From assembly GCA_937943625.1 (NCBI GenBank), contig CALEAD010000040.1:1-64000 (forward strand): 64,000 nucleotides of DNA. Direction: 5' to 3'. Under the pieces are notes generated by a model. That model was not told where the DNA came from. It did no database searches and saw only the letters and a program-made list of their open reading frames with translations. Origin of the DNA: an uncultured Anaerolineae bacterium. Its GTDB lineage: Bacteria > Chloroflexota > Anaerolineae > Promineifilales > Promineifilaceae. This document shows positions 18,355-25,018 of the stretch, piece by piece. Position 1 is the stretch's first letter; each line of letters opens with the position of its first letter. Position numbers and translations under genes: made by a program.

Positions 18355-18451
18355 CTCCTGTGAAAATGACCGCAGACTGCAGAGCGCCGATGGTTGTAAA
18401 TGTAGCCCGGGTTGCCAAACCTGGTTAGTAGGCGCAGGTTTGGCAACCTGC
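18355..18451 (-). repeat. Composite intergenic repeat, copy A
   Basis: On the minus strand this copy reads, in order: an imperfect palindrome CAGGTTGCCAAACCTG, a second CCAGGTTTGGCAACCCGG, GGCTACATTTACA, a variable segment, then GCGGTCATTTTCACAGGAG (18373-18355). The same modules occur in the same order at 53826-53910 and 59781-59862, and the 3' module alone at 327-345. Here the AGGAG at the end serves as the ribosome site of the LCP gene. Confidence 0.7.
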
Positions 18452-18664
18452 ATTACGTTTTCATTCCTATGGGGTGTGTCCCACTCATGAAATTTCCTTT
18501 GCCAGGGCGCGCCAGCACCCTACGGTTTTTATGCTGATCGATGATTATAAACCGGAAACGGCCGAATTACAGCGCGGAAGGGTGCTGATTCCCCTACTTA
18601 TCATCAACCATGCAGAATCTCACAAAAAACGGAAGGCCAGGCAAAGTAGATTAAGAAGAAAAAA

Positions 18665-18693
18665 TTCATAAAAAGAAATGATTGCGCTATAAT
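18665..18693 (+). promoter_or_regulatory. Sigma70-type promoter of moaA
   Basis: TTCATA (18665-18670) and a perfect TATAAT (18688-18693) are separated by 17 bp. The predicted start near 18700 leaves a leader of about 113 nt that contains the hairpin at 18754-18788. Confidence 0.6.
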
Positions 18694-18753
18694 ACCTGGC
18701 AACTTGAGGATAGCGCACAGATTTTCACGGATTGGTAACTGTTCAGCCTCTCA

Positions 18754-18788
18754 AGACCTGACACGTTTTCGAGCAACCTGTCAGGTCT
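18754..18788. repeat. Inverted repeat in the moaA leader
   Basis: AGACCTGACA (18754-18763) and TGTCAGGTCT (18779-18788) are perfect 10-bp arms around a 15-nt loop. It lies 24 bp before the moaA start. It has no T-tract, so it may be a repeat or a regulatory hairpin and does not look like a terminator. I do not see the features of the molybdenum-cofactor riboswitch. Confidence 0.5.
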
Positions 18789-18812
18789 GAATAGTCAGAT
18801 AAGGAATTTAGC

Positions 18813-19793
18813 ATGTCTTTTGATCGCTTTGGCCGAAACATTAACTACCTGCGTATCTCCCTGACCGACAAATGCAATCTACGCTGCGTCTATTGTATGC
18901 CAGAGGACATGACCTTTCGCCCGCGCGCAGAGCTACTGCAAGATGATGAAATTGACCGCCTGGTGCGCATCTTTGCCAGCCTGGGCTTTCACAAATTCCG
19001 CCTGACGGGGGGCGAGCCAACGGTGCGTGCCAACATTGTGGATATTGTGGCGCGCATGGGGCGCACGCCGGGGGTGAAGACCATCGCCATGACAACCAAT
19101 GGGCTGCTGCTGCACGAGCTGGCCGCGCCGCTGGCGCAGGCCGGGTTGAGCCGCGTGAATATTAGTATAGATACGTTGAACCCAGAAAAATTTAAGAAGC
19201 TGACGCGCTGGGGAGAGGTGGAAGATGTGTGGGCAGGGATTCAGGCAGCCAGGAAAGCAGGGCTGGGTATTAAGCTGAACGCGGTGGTGGTGCGCAATTA
19301 TAACGACCGTGAAGATGTGGTGGACCTGGCGCGGCTGACTTTCTACCATGATTGGCAGGTGCGCTTTATCGAGATGATGCCGTTTGGCGACGTGGCAGCG
19401 TTTCAGCAGGCGGGGGTGGTGAGTGAGGAGGAGCTGCGGCAAACGATTTCGGCCGCGCTGGGGCCGCTGACGCCGGTGAATGGGGGGCAGCTTGATGGTG
19501 AAGCGCGGTTGTATCAGCTTGAAGATGGCATTGGCACGCTGGGTTTTATTAGCTCGGTGACGCAGCCGTTTTGTGCCAGTTGTACCAGGGCGCGCCTGAC
19601 GGCCGACGGCCGTTTGCGGCTTTGCTTGCTGCGTGAGAAGGAAGTGAACCTGATGGAGCCACTGCGCAACGGCGTCACGGATGCGCAACTGCGCGACATC
19701 ATCACAGAAGGGGTGTGGTGGAAACCATGGGGGCACGGCCTGAGCGAAAATGTGATTCCACTCAACCGCGTCATGTCAGAAATTGGGGGATAA
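18813..19793 (+). CDS. moaA: GTP 3',8-cyclase MoaA
   Basis: This 326-residue radical SAM enzyme converts GTP to the 3',8-cyclo intermediate of molybdenum cofactor synthesis. The N-terminal cluster motif CNLRCVYC gives Cys 21, 25 and 28. The C-terminal cluster is in CASCTRARLTADGRLRLC. The protein ends in Gly-Gly, which in characterised MoaA proteins enters the active site. Length is normal for the family. No moaC or other cofactor genes are adjacent, so this is a single-gene transcript with its own promoter. It converges with a glycosyltransferase gene 7 bp away, with no obvious terminator between them. Confidence 0.95.
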   Translation: MSFDRFGRNINYLRISLTDKCNLRCVYCMPEDMTFRPRAELLQDDEIDRLVRIFASLGFHKFRLTGGEPTVRANIVDIVARMGRTPGVKTIAMTTNGLLLHELAAPLAQAGLSRVNISIDTLNPEKFKKLTRWGEVEDVWAGIQAARKAGLGIKLNAVVVRNYNDREDVVDLARLTFYHDWQVRFIEMMPFGDVAAFQQAGVVSEEELRQTISAALGPLTPVNGGQLDGEARLYQLEDGIGTLGFISSVTQPFCASCTRARLTADGRLRLCLLREKEVNLMEPLRNGVTDAQLRDIITEGVWWKPWGHGLSENVIPLNRVMSEIGG

Positions 19794-19800
19794 GCCCGCC

Positions 19801-20751
19801 CTATTTGCGCGGGGTAATCCCCCACATGCGGTCTATCAGGTACAACGGCCGTCCCTTTACTTCATCATAAATTCTGCCCAAATACTCGCCAATAATCCCC
19901 AGGCTAATCAGCTGTACGCCGCCCAGGAACAGCACCGCCACCAGCGTGGTCGCTTGCCCTGTGAGCTCGTGCGGCGAGAAAATGCGCAGCAAAATGACGA
20001 CCACAATCGCCAGGGCGCTGATGGCGGCAATGGTAAAGCCCAGGTAAGTGGCCAGTTGCAGCGGCAAATAAGAAAAGCTGGTGATGGCGTTCATGGCAAA
20101 TTTGAACATGCGGCGAAAGGAGCTGTACTTGGCTTCGCCAGCAAAGCGGGGCGCACGCTTAAAGTGGACACCCGTCTGGCGATAGCCCACCCAGGGAACC
20201 ATGCCGCGCAAAAAGCGGTTGCGCTCGCGCATCTGGCACAGCGCGTCTACCACGCGCCGGTCCATCAGGCGAAAGTCGCCCGTGTCCAGGGGAATGTTGA
20301 CGCTGGTGATGCGGTGGATGATGCGGTAGAAGAGCTTGGCCGTCACCAGCTTGAACCAGGTTTCCCCTTCGCGGCTTTCGCGCACACCGTATACGACATC
20401 ATATCCCTCGCGCCATTTCGCAATCATTTGCGGGATGACTTCGGGTGGGTCTTGCAGGTCGGCGTCGGTCAGCACGACGGCGTCGCCCAGGGCGTAGTCT
20501 AGCCCGGCGGTTACGGCTTCTTGAAAGCCAAAATTGCGCGAAAAGCTGATGCCTTTGACACGGCCGTCTTGGGCGTGCAGGTTGGCGATAATTTCTGCCG
20601 AACGGTCGCGGCTGCCATCATCTACCAGCAGCAGTTCCCAGCTTTCGCCGGTGGCGTCCATGATGGCGCTGATGCGCCGATATAGCTCCGGCAGGACCGG
20701 CTCTTCGTTATAAACAGGGGCAATAATGGTAATGGTTGGTTTTGGGTTCAT
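19801..20751 (-). CDS. Family 2 glycosyltransferase, GtrB/DPM1-like, with two membrane helices
   Basis: This 316-residue enzyme should move a sugar from a nucleotide donor to polyprenyl phosphate at the inner membrane. The GT-A domain shows [11 protein letters not shown], the VDDGS motif and the donor-binding DADLQDP. Two hydrophobic helices near 235-295 are typical of GtrB-like enzymes. The end ([12 protein letters not shown]) matches the family tail. It is the last gene of the minus-strand series, separated from the EEP gene by a GGTT/CCAA array. It could supply lipid-linked sugar for surface glycans, perhaps for the same kind of pathway as LCP or the partial glycosyltransferase at 62-64 kb. 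Confidence 0.88.
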   Translation of the reverse strand: MNPKPTITIIAPVYNEEPVLPELYRRISAIMDATGESWELLLVDDGSRDRSAEIIANLHAQDGRVKGISFSRNFGFQEAVTAGLDYALGDAVVLTDADLQDPPEVIPQMIAKWREGYDVVYGVRESREGETWFKLVTAKLFYRIIHRITSVNIPLDTGDFRLMDRRVVDALCQMRERNRFLRGMVPWVGYRQTGVHFKRAPRFAGEAKYSSFRRMFKFAMNAITSFSYLPLQLATYLGFTIAAISALAIVVVILLRIFSPHELTGQATTLVAVLFLGGVQLISLGIIGEYLGRIYDEVKGRPLYLIDRMWGITPRK

Positions 20752-20833
20752 GGGTGGTTAGTAGGTTAGTTAGTTAGTTGGCTGGTTGGTTGGTTAGTTG
20801 GTTGGTTGGTTGGTTAACCAACCAGCCAACCCG
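20752..20833. repeat. GGTT array with short CCAA return arm
   Basis: Units TTAG, TTGG and GGTT run from 20757 to about 20815 and are followed by AACCAACCAGCCAACC. The array fills the gap between the EEP gene and the glycosyltransferase gene. It can fold at its right end, and the G-rich strand is suited to G-quadruplex formation. Confidence 0.65.
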
Positions 20834-20853
20834 CTCAACGGGATCAATGTTTC

Positions 20854-21624
20854 TCAGCCGCCATCCTGTATTTCTACCAGCAACCCGACGTGGTCGGAGG
20901 GGTAAAGGGTGGGGTCTTCTGCGGCGGATTGATGGCAAAACAGGCGCGCCTGCCGCACTGTGCCCGCGCCAGGGGAGAGGAAGATGTAGTCCAGGCAGGC
21001 GGCCCATTCGGCGTTGGCTTGCAGGACGGTGGGAAAGGTGGCCAGGGGATCACGGCCGTACTTTTCCACAAACGCGGAGCGAAACCCCTGGCGCATGTAG
21101 GCAATGGCGGGGCTGTCTGGGGTGTCGTTAAAGTCGCCGGCCACAATCTGACGCGGGATGGGCCGACGGCCGTTTAGCCAGCCTGTCAGCTTCATCACCT
21201 GTTCCAGGCGCGCCTGGCGTTCACCCGCCACGTGGTGCAGGTGGACGGCGACGAAATCGAGCGGCTGGCAGTTGGGCAGCTCTACGTTTACGCGCAGCGC
21301 CACGCGCCCGCCATACCCCAGGCTTACGCCATCGCTGTACAAAATAGGAAACTTGCTCAGCACGCCTACCCCTTCGTAGTACCCTTTGACGAGGTGCGCT
21401 TTGCGCCTTTGCCGCAGGGCATACGGCCGTTTCGAGGTTCCTGTCAGGCGGTTGTTAATCTGGCTACAAAGCCAGCCTGCCTGGCCAATGGGCATGGCAA
21501 TTTCTTGCAGGCTGATCAGGTCTGGGGCGGCATCTACCAATTGCGCCACCAGCAGGTCACGGCGCTCACGCCAGCGGTCCAGCGCCAGGCGCAGGTTGAT
21601 GGTGGCTACGCTGAAGGTGATCAT
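20854..21624 (-). CDS. Endonuclease/exonuclease/phosphatase (EEP) family protein
   Basis: This 256-residue protein has the DNase I-like metal phosphoesterase fold. ATINLR and LQEIA supply the first Asn and the metal-binding Glu. VHLHH, GDFND and the terminal SDHVGL carry the remaining active-site residues. Members cleave phosphodiester or phosphomonoester bonds in nucleic acids, lipids or small molecules, and this one cannot be narrowed. There is no signal peptide. The start overlaps the stop of the upstream hydrolase gene by 4 nt (ATGA), so both are made from one transcript. Confidence 0.82.
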   Translation of the reverse strand: MITFSVATINLRLALDRWRERRDLLVAQLVDAAPDLISLQEIAMPIGQAGWLCSQINNRLTGTSKRPYALRQRRKAHLVKGYYEGVGVLSKFPILYSDGVSLGYGGRVALRVNVELPNCQPLDFVAVHLHHVAGERQARLEQVMKLTGWLNGRRPIPRQIVAGDFNDTPDSPAIAYMRQGFRSAFVEKYGRDPLATFPTVLQANAEWAACLDYIFLSPGAGTVRQARLFCHQSAAEDPTLYPSDHVGLLVEIQDGG

Positions 21625-23132
21625 ATCAGGTCTATGGTGGTTGTACCCTGAGGAACAGCCGTTTGCAGCATCTGCCCATCCGGCTCGCGCATCTCCAGGG
21701 TAAAGGGCACATTCGTCGTCAACGTCACGCGCTCTGGGCTGCCAATTAATTCCAGCAGCCCCTCCTCACCCAGGGGATAATTGCGCACACCACAGGGCTG
21801 ATCCGTCTCTAGCCGCCGATCCCAAACCACGCGCCGCAGCGGCCAGTCCACAATCAGGCCAATGACGTCTTCGAGCAGCATGGCAATGGGAGTCAGGCCA
21901 GTCATACCGACAAAGTGCGGGTTCGAGGGGTCGCCGGGAGCGGCCGTTTCTGGTGCATAATTGTCCCAGAAGGTATCGGTGCGCGTGTACACCTCGGCCA
22001 CATTGCGCAGATGGTTCATGGCAATCTCGTGCGCCAGCCTGTGCTGCCCGACGGTACGCAGCCCCTTGAGCACCATAAAGTTCGTCTGTGACCATACAGC
22101 GCCGCGCCAATAGTTACCAGACTGGGCGTTGTAGCCATCGCTGTCCGCCGAGAGCGAGGGCACGCGGTGCGGCAGGTTGAAGGCCCAACTATCGCGCAGA
22201 TGCTGCACAAAGGGGCCCAGGCGTGATTCGGGGATAAGCGTTTTGTCTACCAGCCCCCAGTAAGCGCCAATGCTTTTGGTGTTGCTGAAACGGCCGTTGC
22301 GGTCCGCATCCTGATAAAACGCCGCCTCTTCACTCCAGAGGTGAGCATTAATCGCCTGCACCAACTGCTCGTGCTCTTCTGCCAACTCCTGCGCCCGCTG
22401 CGTTTCCTGCAACAGCGTTGCCATTTGTTCCAGAATGCGACAGTTCAGCGCCGCCTGCATACTCGCATCCACCCAACTCCAGTGACGGTGATGGTGGCGG
22501 CTATCTGGCACGCGCGGCTGATTACTCATGCCACTGCTTTTGCCCGTAGCCCAGTAGAGACCGCTCTGCCAGGAACGGTTGGCGCGGAACCAATGATGAT
22601 ACGCCAGCAGTGGCCAAAACACTTTAGCAATGCGCGCCATATTGCCGGTTGCGCGGTAACAGCGCCATTCCGCCCAGGCCAAAATGTTTGGCCCGGTGCT
22701 GTCGGGGTCAAAGGGGTAATAAAAATCGTGCCCTGTCTCTGGGTCAATTTCACGGCAGATAAAGCCATCCACATGCTGACGCGCGTAGAAATTGTCTAGC
22801 GAGCGCACAAAGTCGAATGCGCGACGGCCGTAAATGCCAAATTGCAGCATAAACGCCGTATCCCACATAAACACGTGCGGCTTACCGGCGGCGCTGAGAT
22901 AATTTGCCACAAAGCCACTACCCACTTTGGGGCGCTTCAGATGCCCCCAGGCCAGCTCCCAGGCGCGCCAATACATCTCTACCCAATCCGGGTAGGCAGG
23001 CAAAATTGGTTCCGGCAGGCGCGCGCGCGCCTCCAGGAAAGAAGGCGTAGGCAGCGGCACATAGGTAATACCGCGAAAGGGGTTCTGGCTTACCAACGGT
23101 TCAGCGGGGCGAGGCGATACAGCATGACTCAT
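21621..23132 (-). CDS. MGH1/trehalase-like glycoside hydrolase
   Basis: This 503-residue protein has the (alpha/alpha)6-barrel pattern of MGH1-type and trehalase-like glycosidases. HVFMWDTAFM, GFICREIDPETG, HHRHWSWVDASMQ and NYWRGAVWSQTNF provide the acidic and aromatic residues expected around the active site. Relatives include mannosylglycerate hydrolase, GH63 glucosidases and trehalases. I see no signal peptide, so a cytoplasmic compatible solute or oligosaccharide is a reasonable but unproven substrate. The start has AGGAG six bases upstream. It overlaps the EEP gene by 4 nt downstream and follows a lipoprotein gene by 9 bp. Confidence 0.75.
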   Translation of the reverse strand: MSHAVSPRPAEPLVSQNPFRGITYVPLPTPSFLEARARLPEPILPAYPDWVEMYWRAWELAWGHLKRPKVGSGFVANYLSAAGKPHVFMWDTAFMLQFGIYGRRAFDFVRSLDNFYARQHVDGFICREIDPETGHDFYYPFDPDSTGPNILAWAEWRCYRATGNMARIAKVFWPLLAYHHWFRANRSWQSGLYWATGKSSGMSNQPRVPDSRHHHRHWSWVDASMQAALNCRILEQMATLLQETQRAQELAEEHEQLVQAINAHLWSEEAAFYQDADRNGRFSNTKSIGAYWGLVDKTLIPESRLGPFVQHLRDSWAFNLPHRVPSLSADSDGYNAQSGNYWRGAVWSQTNFMVLKGLRTVGQHRLAHEIAMNHLRNVAEVYTRTDTFWDNYAPETAAPGDPSNPHFVGMTGLTPIAMLLEDVIGLIVDWPLRRVVWDRRLETDQPCGVRNYPLGEEGLLELIGSPERVTLTTNVPFTLEMREPDGQMLQTAVPQGTTTIDLI

Positions 23133-23141
23133 GGTGTTCTC

Positions 23142-23864
23142 CTAAGGCATCACCCATAAATCGGCCGTGCCCACCAGGCGCAGCCCATCTTCATTAATAC
23201 TCAAGGCGCGCAGGTTGTACAAGACGTACACATTATCCAGCAAACGGCCACGCCACTGCAAAGAATCTCCCGTTGCCAGATATGGATACCCCGTCAGGCC
23301 AGTAAGCTGCGCCTGTTTGGTTGTCTGTCCGCCCACATTTTGTTCCACAATGCCCGCATACGTCAGCGTGGTGCCCGGAATTTGTCGCCCGGCCGGAACC
23401 AGATAATTGATCACCATGTTATTAAAGGTCAGTGCCGCGCTGCGGTCTGGCAACGTCTCTAGCTGCACCGGATTGGGATAAAAGATGGTCACTTCTACTG
23501 CACCCGCTACCGGCAAATTGCCCAGTACCAGCGTCGTCAGGCGCAGGTTGTAGTTGCCAAACACGCCAGGGGCCAATACCCCACTCCAGATGAACGAATC
23601 GCCAGCGCGCTTGACGACCTGCTGGCCATCAATGCGCACCTGGTACCCATCTCCATCGCGCTGCACGTATTGTAGCCGCGTGCCGGGCACAAAAACGCCG
23701 GGCGCCAGGCTGTGTGCATATGCAGGGTTGCTAAAGGTAATGGTATCGCCCAGGGGGGTTGGCGTTGGCGCGGGACCAGCAGGTTCCAGGCCGGGCACGC
23801 TGCAAGCCAGTGCAGGCAGCATTAGCAGCAGGATGAAAGTGACGATTGAGCGAACGGGTTTCAT
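23142..23864 (-). CDS. Lipoprotein with two homologous beta-domains
   Basis: This 240-residue protein has a signal peptide and lipobox LPALAC (Cys 21), then a short Pro/Thr linker. The rest is an internal duplication. TFSNPAYAHSLAPG and PGTRLQYVQ, then GDSFIWSGVLAPGVFGNYNLR, are echoed in the second half by TFNNMVINYLVPAG, PGTTLTYAG and GDSLQWRGRLLDNVYVLYNLR (each shorter than 22 residues). The repeated unit is about 95 residues. I do not recognise the family. Its place between a kinase-like NTPase and a glycosidase suggests a surface role with those genes. The start overlaps the NTPase stop by 4 nt. Confidence 0.7.
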   Translation of the reverse strand: MKPVRSIVTFILLLMLPALACSVPGLEPAGPAPTPTPLGDTITFSNPAYAHSLAPGVFVPGTRLQYVQRDGDGYQVRIDGQQVVKRAGDSFIWSGVLAPGVFGNYNLRLTTLVLGNLPVAGAVEVTIFYPNPVQLETLPDRSAALTFNNMVINYLVPAGRQIPGTTLTYAGIVEQNVGGQTTKQAQLTGLTGYPYLATGDSLQWRGRLLDNVYVLYNLRALSINEDGLRLVGTADLWVMP

Positions 23865-24271
23865 ATCAACACCTCTTGTTCTGACTCCTTGTTGGCGCCA
23901 GGGTGTATACCCGTCTGGCGCAAAAATTCGAGCACACGCGCATGCACCTCTTGCGTCGAAAGTGTGCTAGTGTCCAGGTACAGGTGGCAATGCTGGCGCG
24001 CATGGGCCAGACGCTTATGCTGCGCGTGCAGCCGTTCCGGCCCATAGTCAATGTGTGGACGGCGCTGCTTGCTGGCAGCATAATCTACGTCCAGGTAGAT
24101 GAGCACGTCGGGGCGGCTGAGACGCTGCCACATATTGGGCACGTAGGAATGCTCTTGCGCAGGCTGGCGCACGTGGTAGCCGGCGTGGCGCAGCCTTTTG
24201 ACCAGGGTGCTCTTACCCGCAGCGCAGGGCCCCACCACGGCAATGCGTAAAGGAGGTTCGACGTCGCTCAT
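23861..24271 (-). CDS. Small P-loop NTPase/kinase-like protein
   Basis: This 136-residue protein has a clear Walker A, GPCAAGKST (14-22), and a Walker B-like LIYLDVD near 58-64. HLYLDTSTLSTQEV near the end follows the pattern of small-molecule and nucleoside kinases. It is shorter than thymidylate or shikimate kinases and lacks a recognisable LID, so the substrate is unknown. It overlaps both neighbours by 4 nt (ATGA), the phosphatase upstream and the lipoprotein downstream. Confidence 0.65.
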   Translation of the reverse strand: MSDVEPPLRIAVVGPCAAGKSTLVKRLRHAGYHVRQPAQEHSYVPNMWQRLSRPDVLIYLDVDYAASKQRRPHIDYGPERLHAQHKRLAHARQHCHLYLDTSTLSTQEVHARVLEFLRQTGIHPGANKESEQEVLI

Positions 24272-24981
24272 AAGGGCAGGTGTACCTCCATGCGGCGCAC
24301 CTGGTTATTTTGCTCTGGGTAAACGTGCGCTACCAGCACGCTAATGTCGTCACGCGGACGGCCGTTGTCTTTGGCTACCGCTTCATTGAGCAGCGTATCG
24401 GCAATGACCTGGGCGTTGGTGATGCCGGCGGCAAGAATACGCGCCACGGCCGCAACCGGGTCATACGACTGGGTGCCGCTCAGGCTGCCGGCGTGGCGCA
24501 GCCCATCTGTAAAAACAATAATCGTCATTCCCTCTTCAATGGGCAGCTCGGTGATAATGGGCTTGGTATTGCGGTACGTGCCCACACTGCGACACGGTTC
24601 ATCCAGCAATTGGATACCCCCTTCGCGCGTATGCACAATCACTGGCGCTTCGTTGTTGCGCGAAATGACAAAGGTTTTTGTTTCCGCATCCACAGAAAGG
24701 ATGTTGAGCGTGGCCGAGACCTTGCCCTGGCGATGCGTGTAGAGGTAATCATGCGCCGCGCGCGCGGCGGCGCCATCGCGCACCCCTTCTGACAGGAGTT
24801 GAATCGCTTTGCGCGCTACCATGTTGCTAATCACTTTGGCTGATTTGCCACTGCGCTGCCCATCTACCAGCACAAATGAAATGCCGCCGTGCGGTCGTTC
24901 GATCATCTCTAGCGTGTCACCGCTTTCGCTGGTGGCATATTTGCTAATTTTGGCAACGGCAAAGTGAATGTCGTGACCCAT
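24268..24981 (-). CDS. SpoIIE/PP2C-type serine phosphatase
   Basis: This 237-residue protein is a stand-alone phosphatase domain of the SpoIIE/PP2C group. Metal-binding segments are FVLVDGQRSGKSA near residue 38, FTDGLRHAG near 165 and RDDISVLVA near the end. In many bacteria such enzymes reverse serine phosphorylation in partner-switching cascades, with an anti-sigma factor antagonist as target. No STAS or anti-sigma gene is next to it. An ATG at 24981 is preferred, since a longer frame to 25134 would run into recD2. It overlaps the P-loop NTPase gene by 4 nt. Confidence 0.8.
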   Translation of the reverse strand: MGHDIHFAVAKISKYATSESGDTLEMIERPHGGISFVLVDGQRSGKSAKVISNMVARKAIQLLSEGVRDGAAARAAHDYLYTHRQGKVSATLNILSVDAETKTFVISRNNEAPVIVHTREGGIQLLDEPCRSVGTYRNTKPIITELPIEEGMTIIVFTDGLRHAGSLSGTQSYDPVAAVARILAAGITNAQVIADTLLNEAVAKDNGRPRDDISVLVAHVYPEQNNQVRRMEVHLPL

Positions 24982-25018
24982 GACAACTCCTTCAGATGCG
25001 TCCTGGTGGGACGCCGCT

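Larger units (their letters stand above)
18345..18812. other. Divergent intergenic region upstream of LCP gene and moaA
   Basis: This 468-bp region holds, in order, the composite repeat (18355-18451), a 66-codon open frame at 18474-18671 that looks non-coding, the moaA promoter (18665-18693) and a hairpin (18754-18788). No other gene is apparent. Confidence 0.5.

Noticed and set aside
18474..18671. A 65-codon open frame before moaA
   Set aside because: It runs into the promoter, has no ribosome site and an erratic composition.
18694..18812. Molybdenum-cofactor riboswitch before moaA
   Set aside because: Only one 10-bp hairpin is visible; the multi-stem core is absent.
20757..20815. Possible CRISPR or telomere-like array
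   Set aside because: Four-base GGTT-type units with no unique spacers, so it is a simple array.
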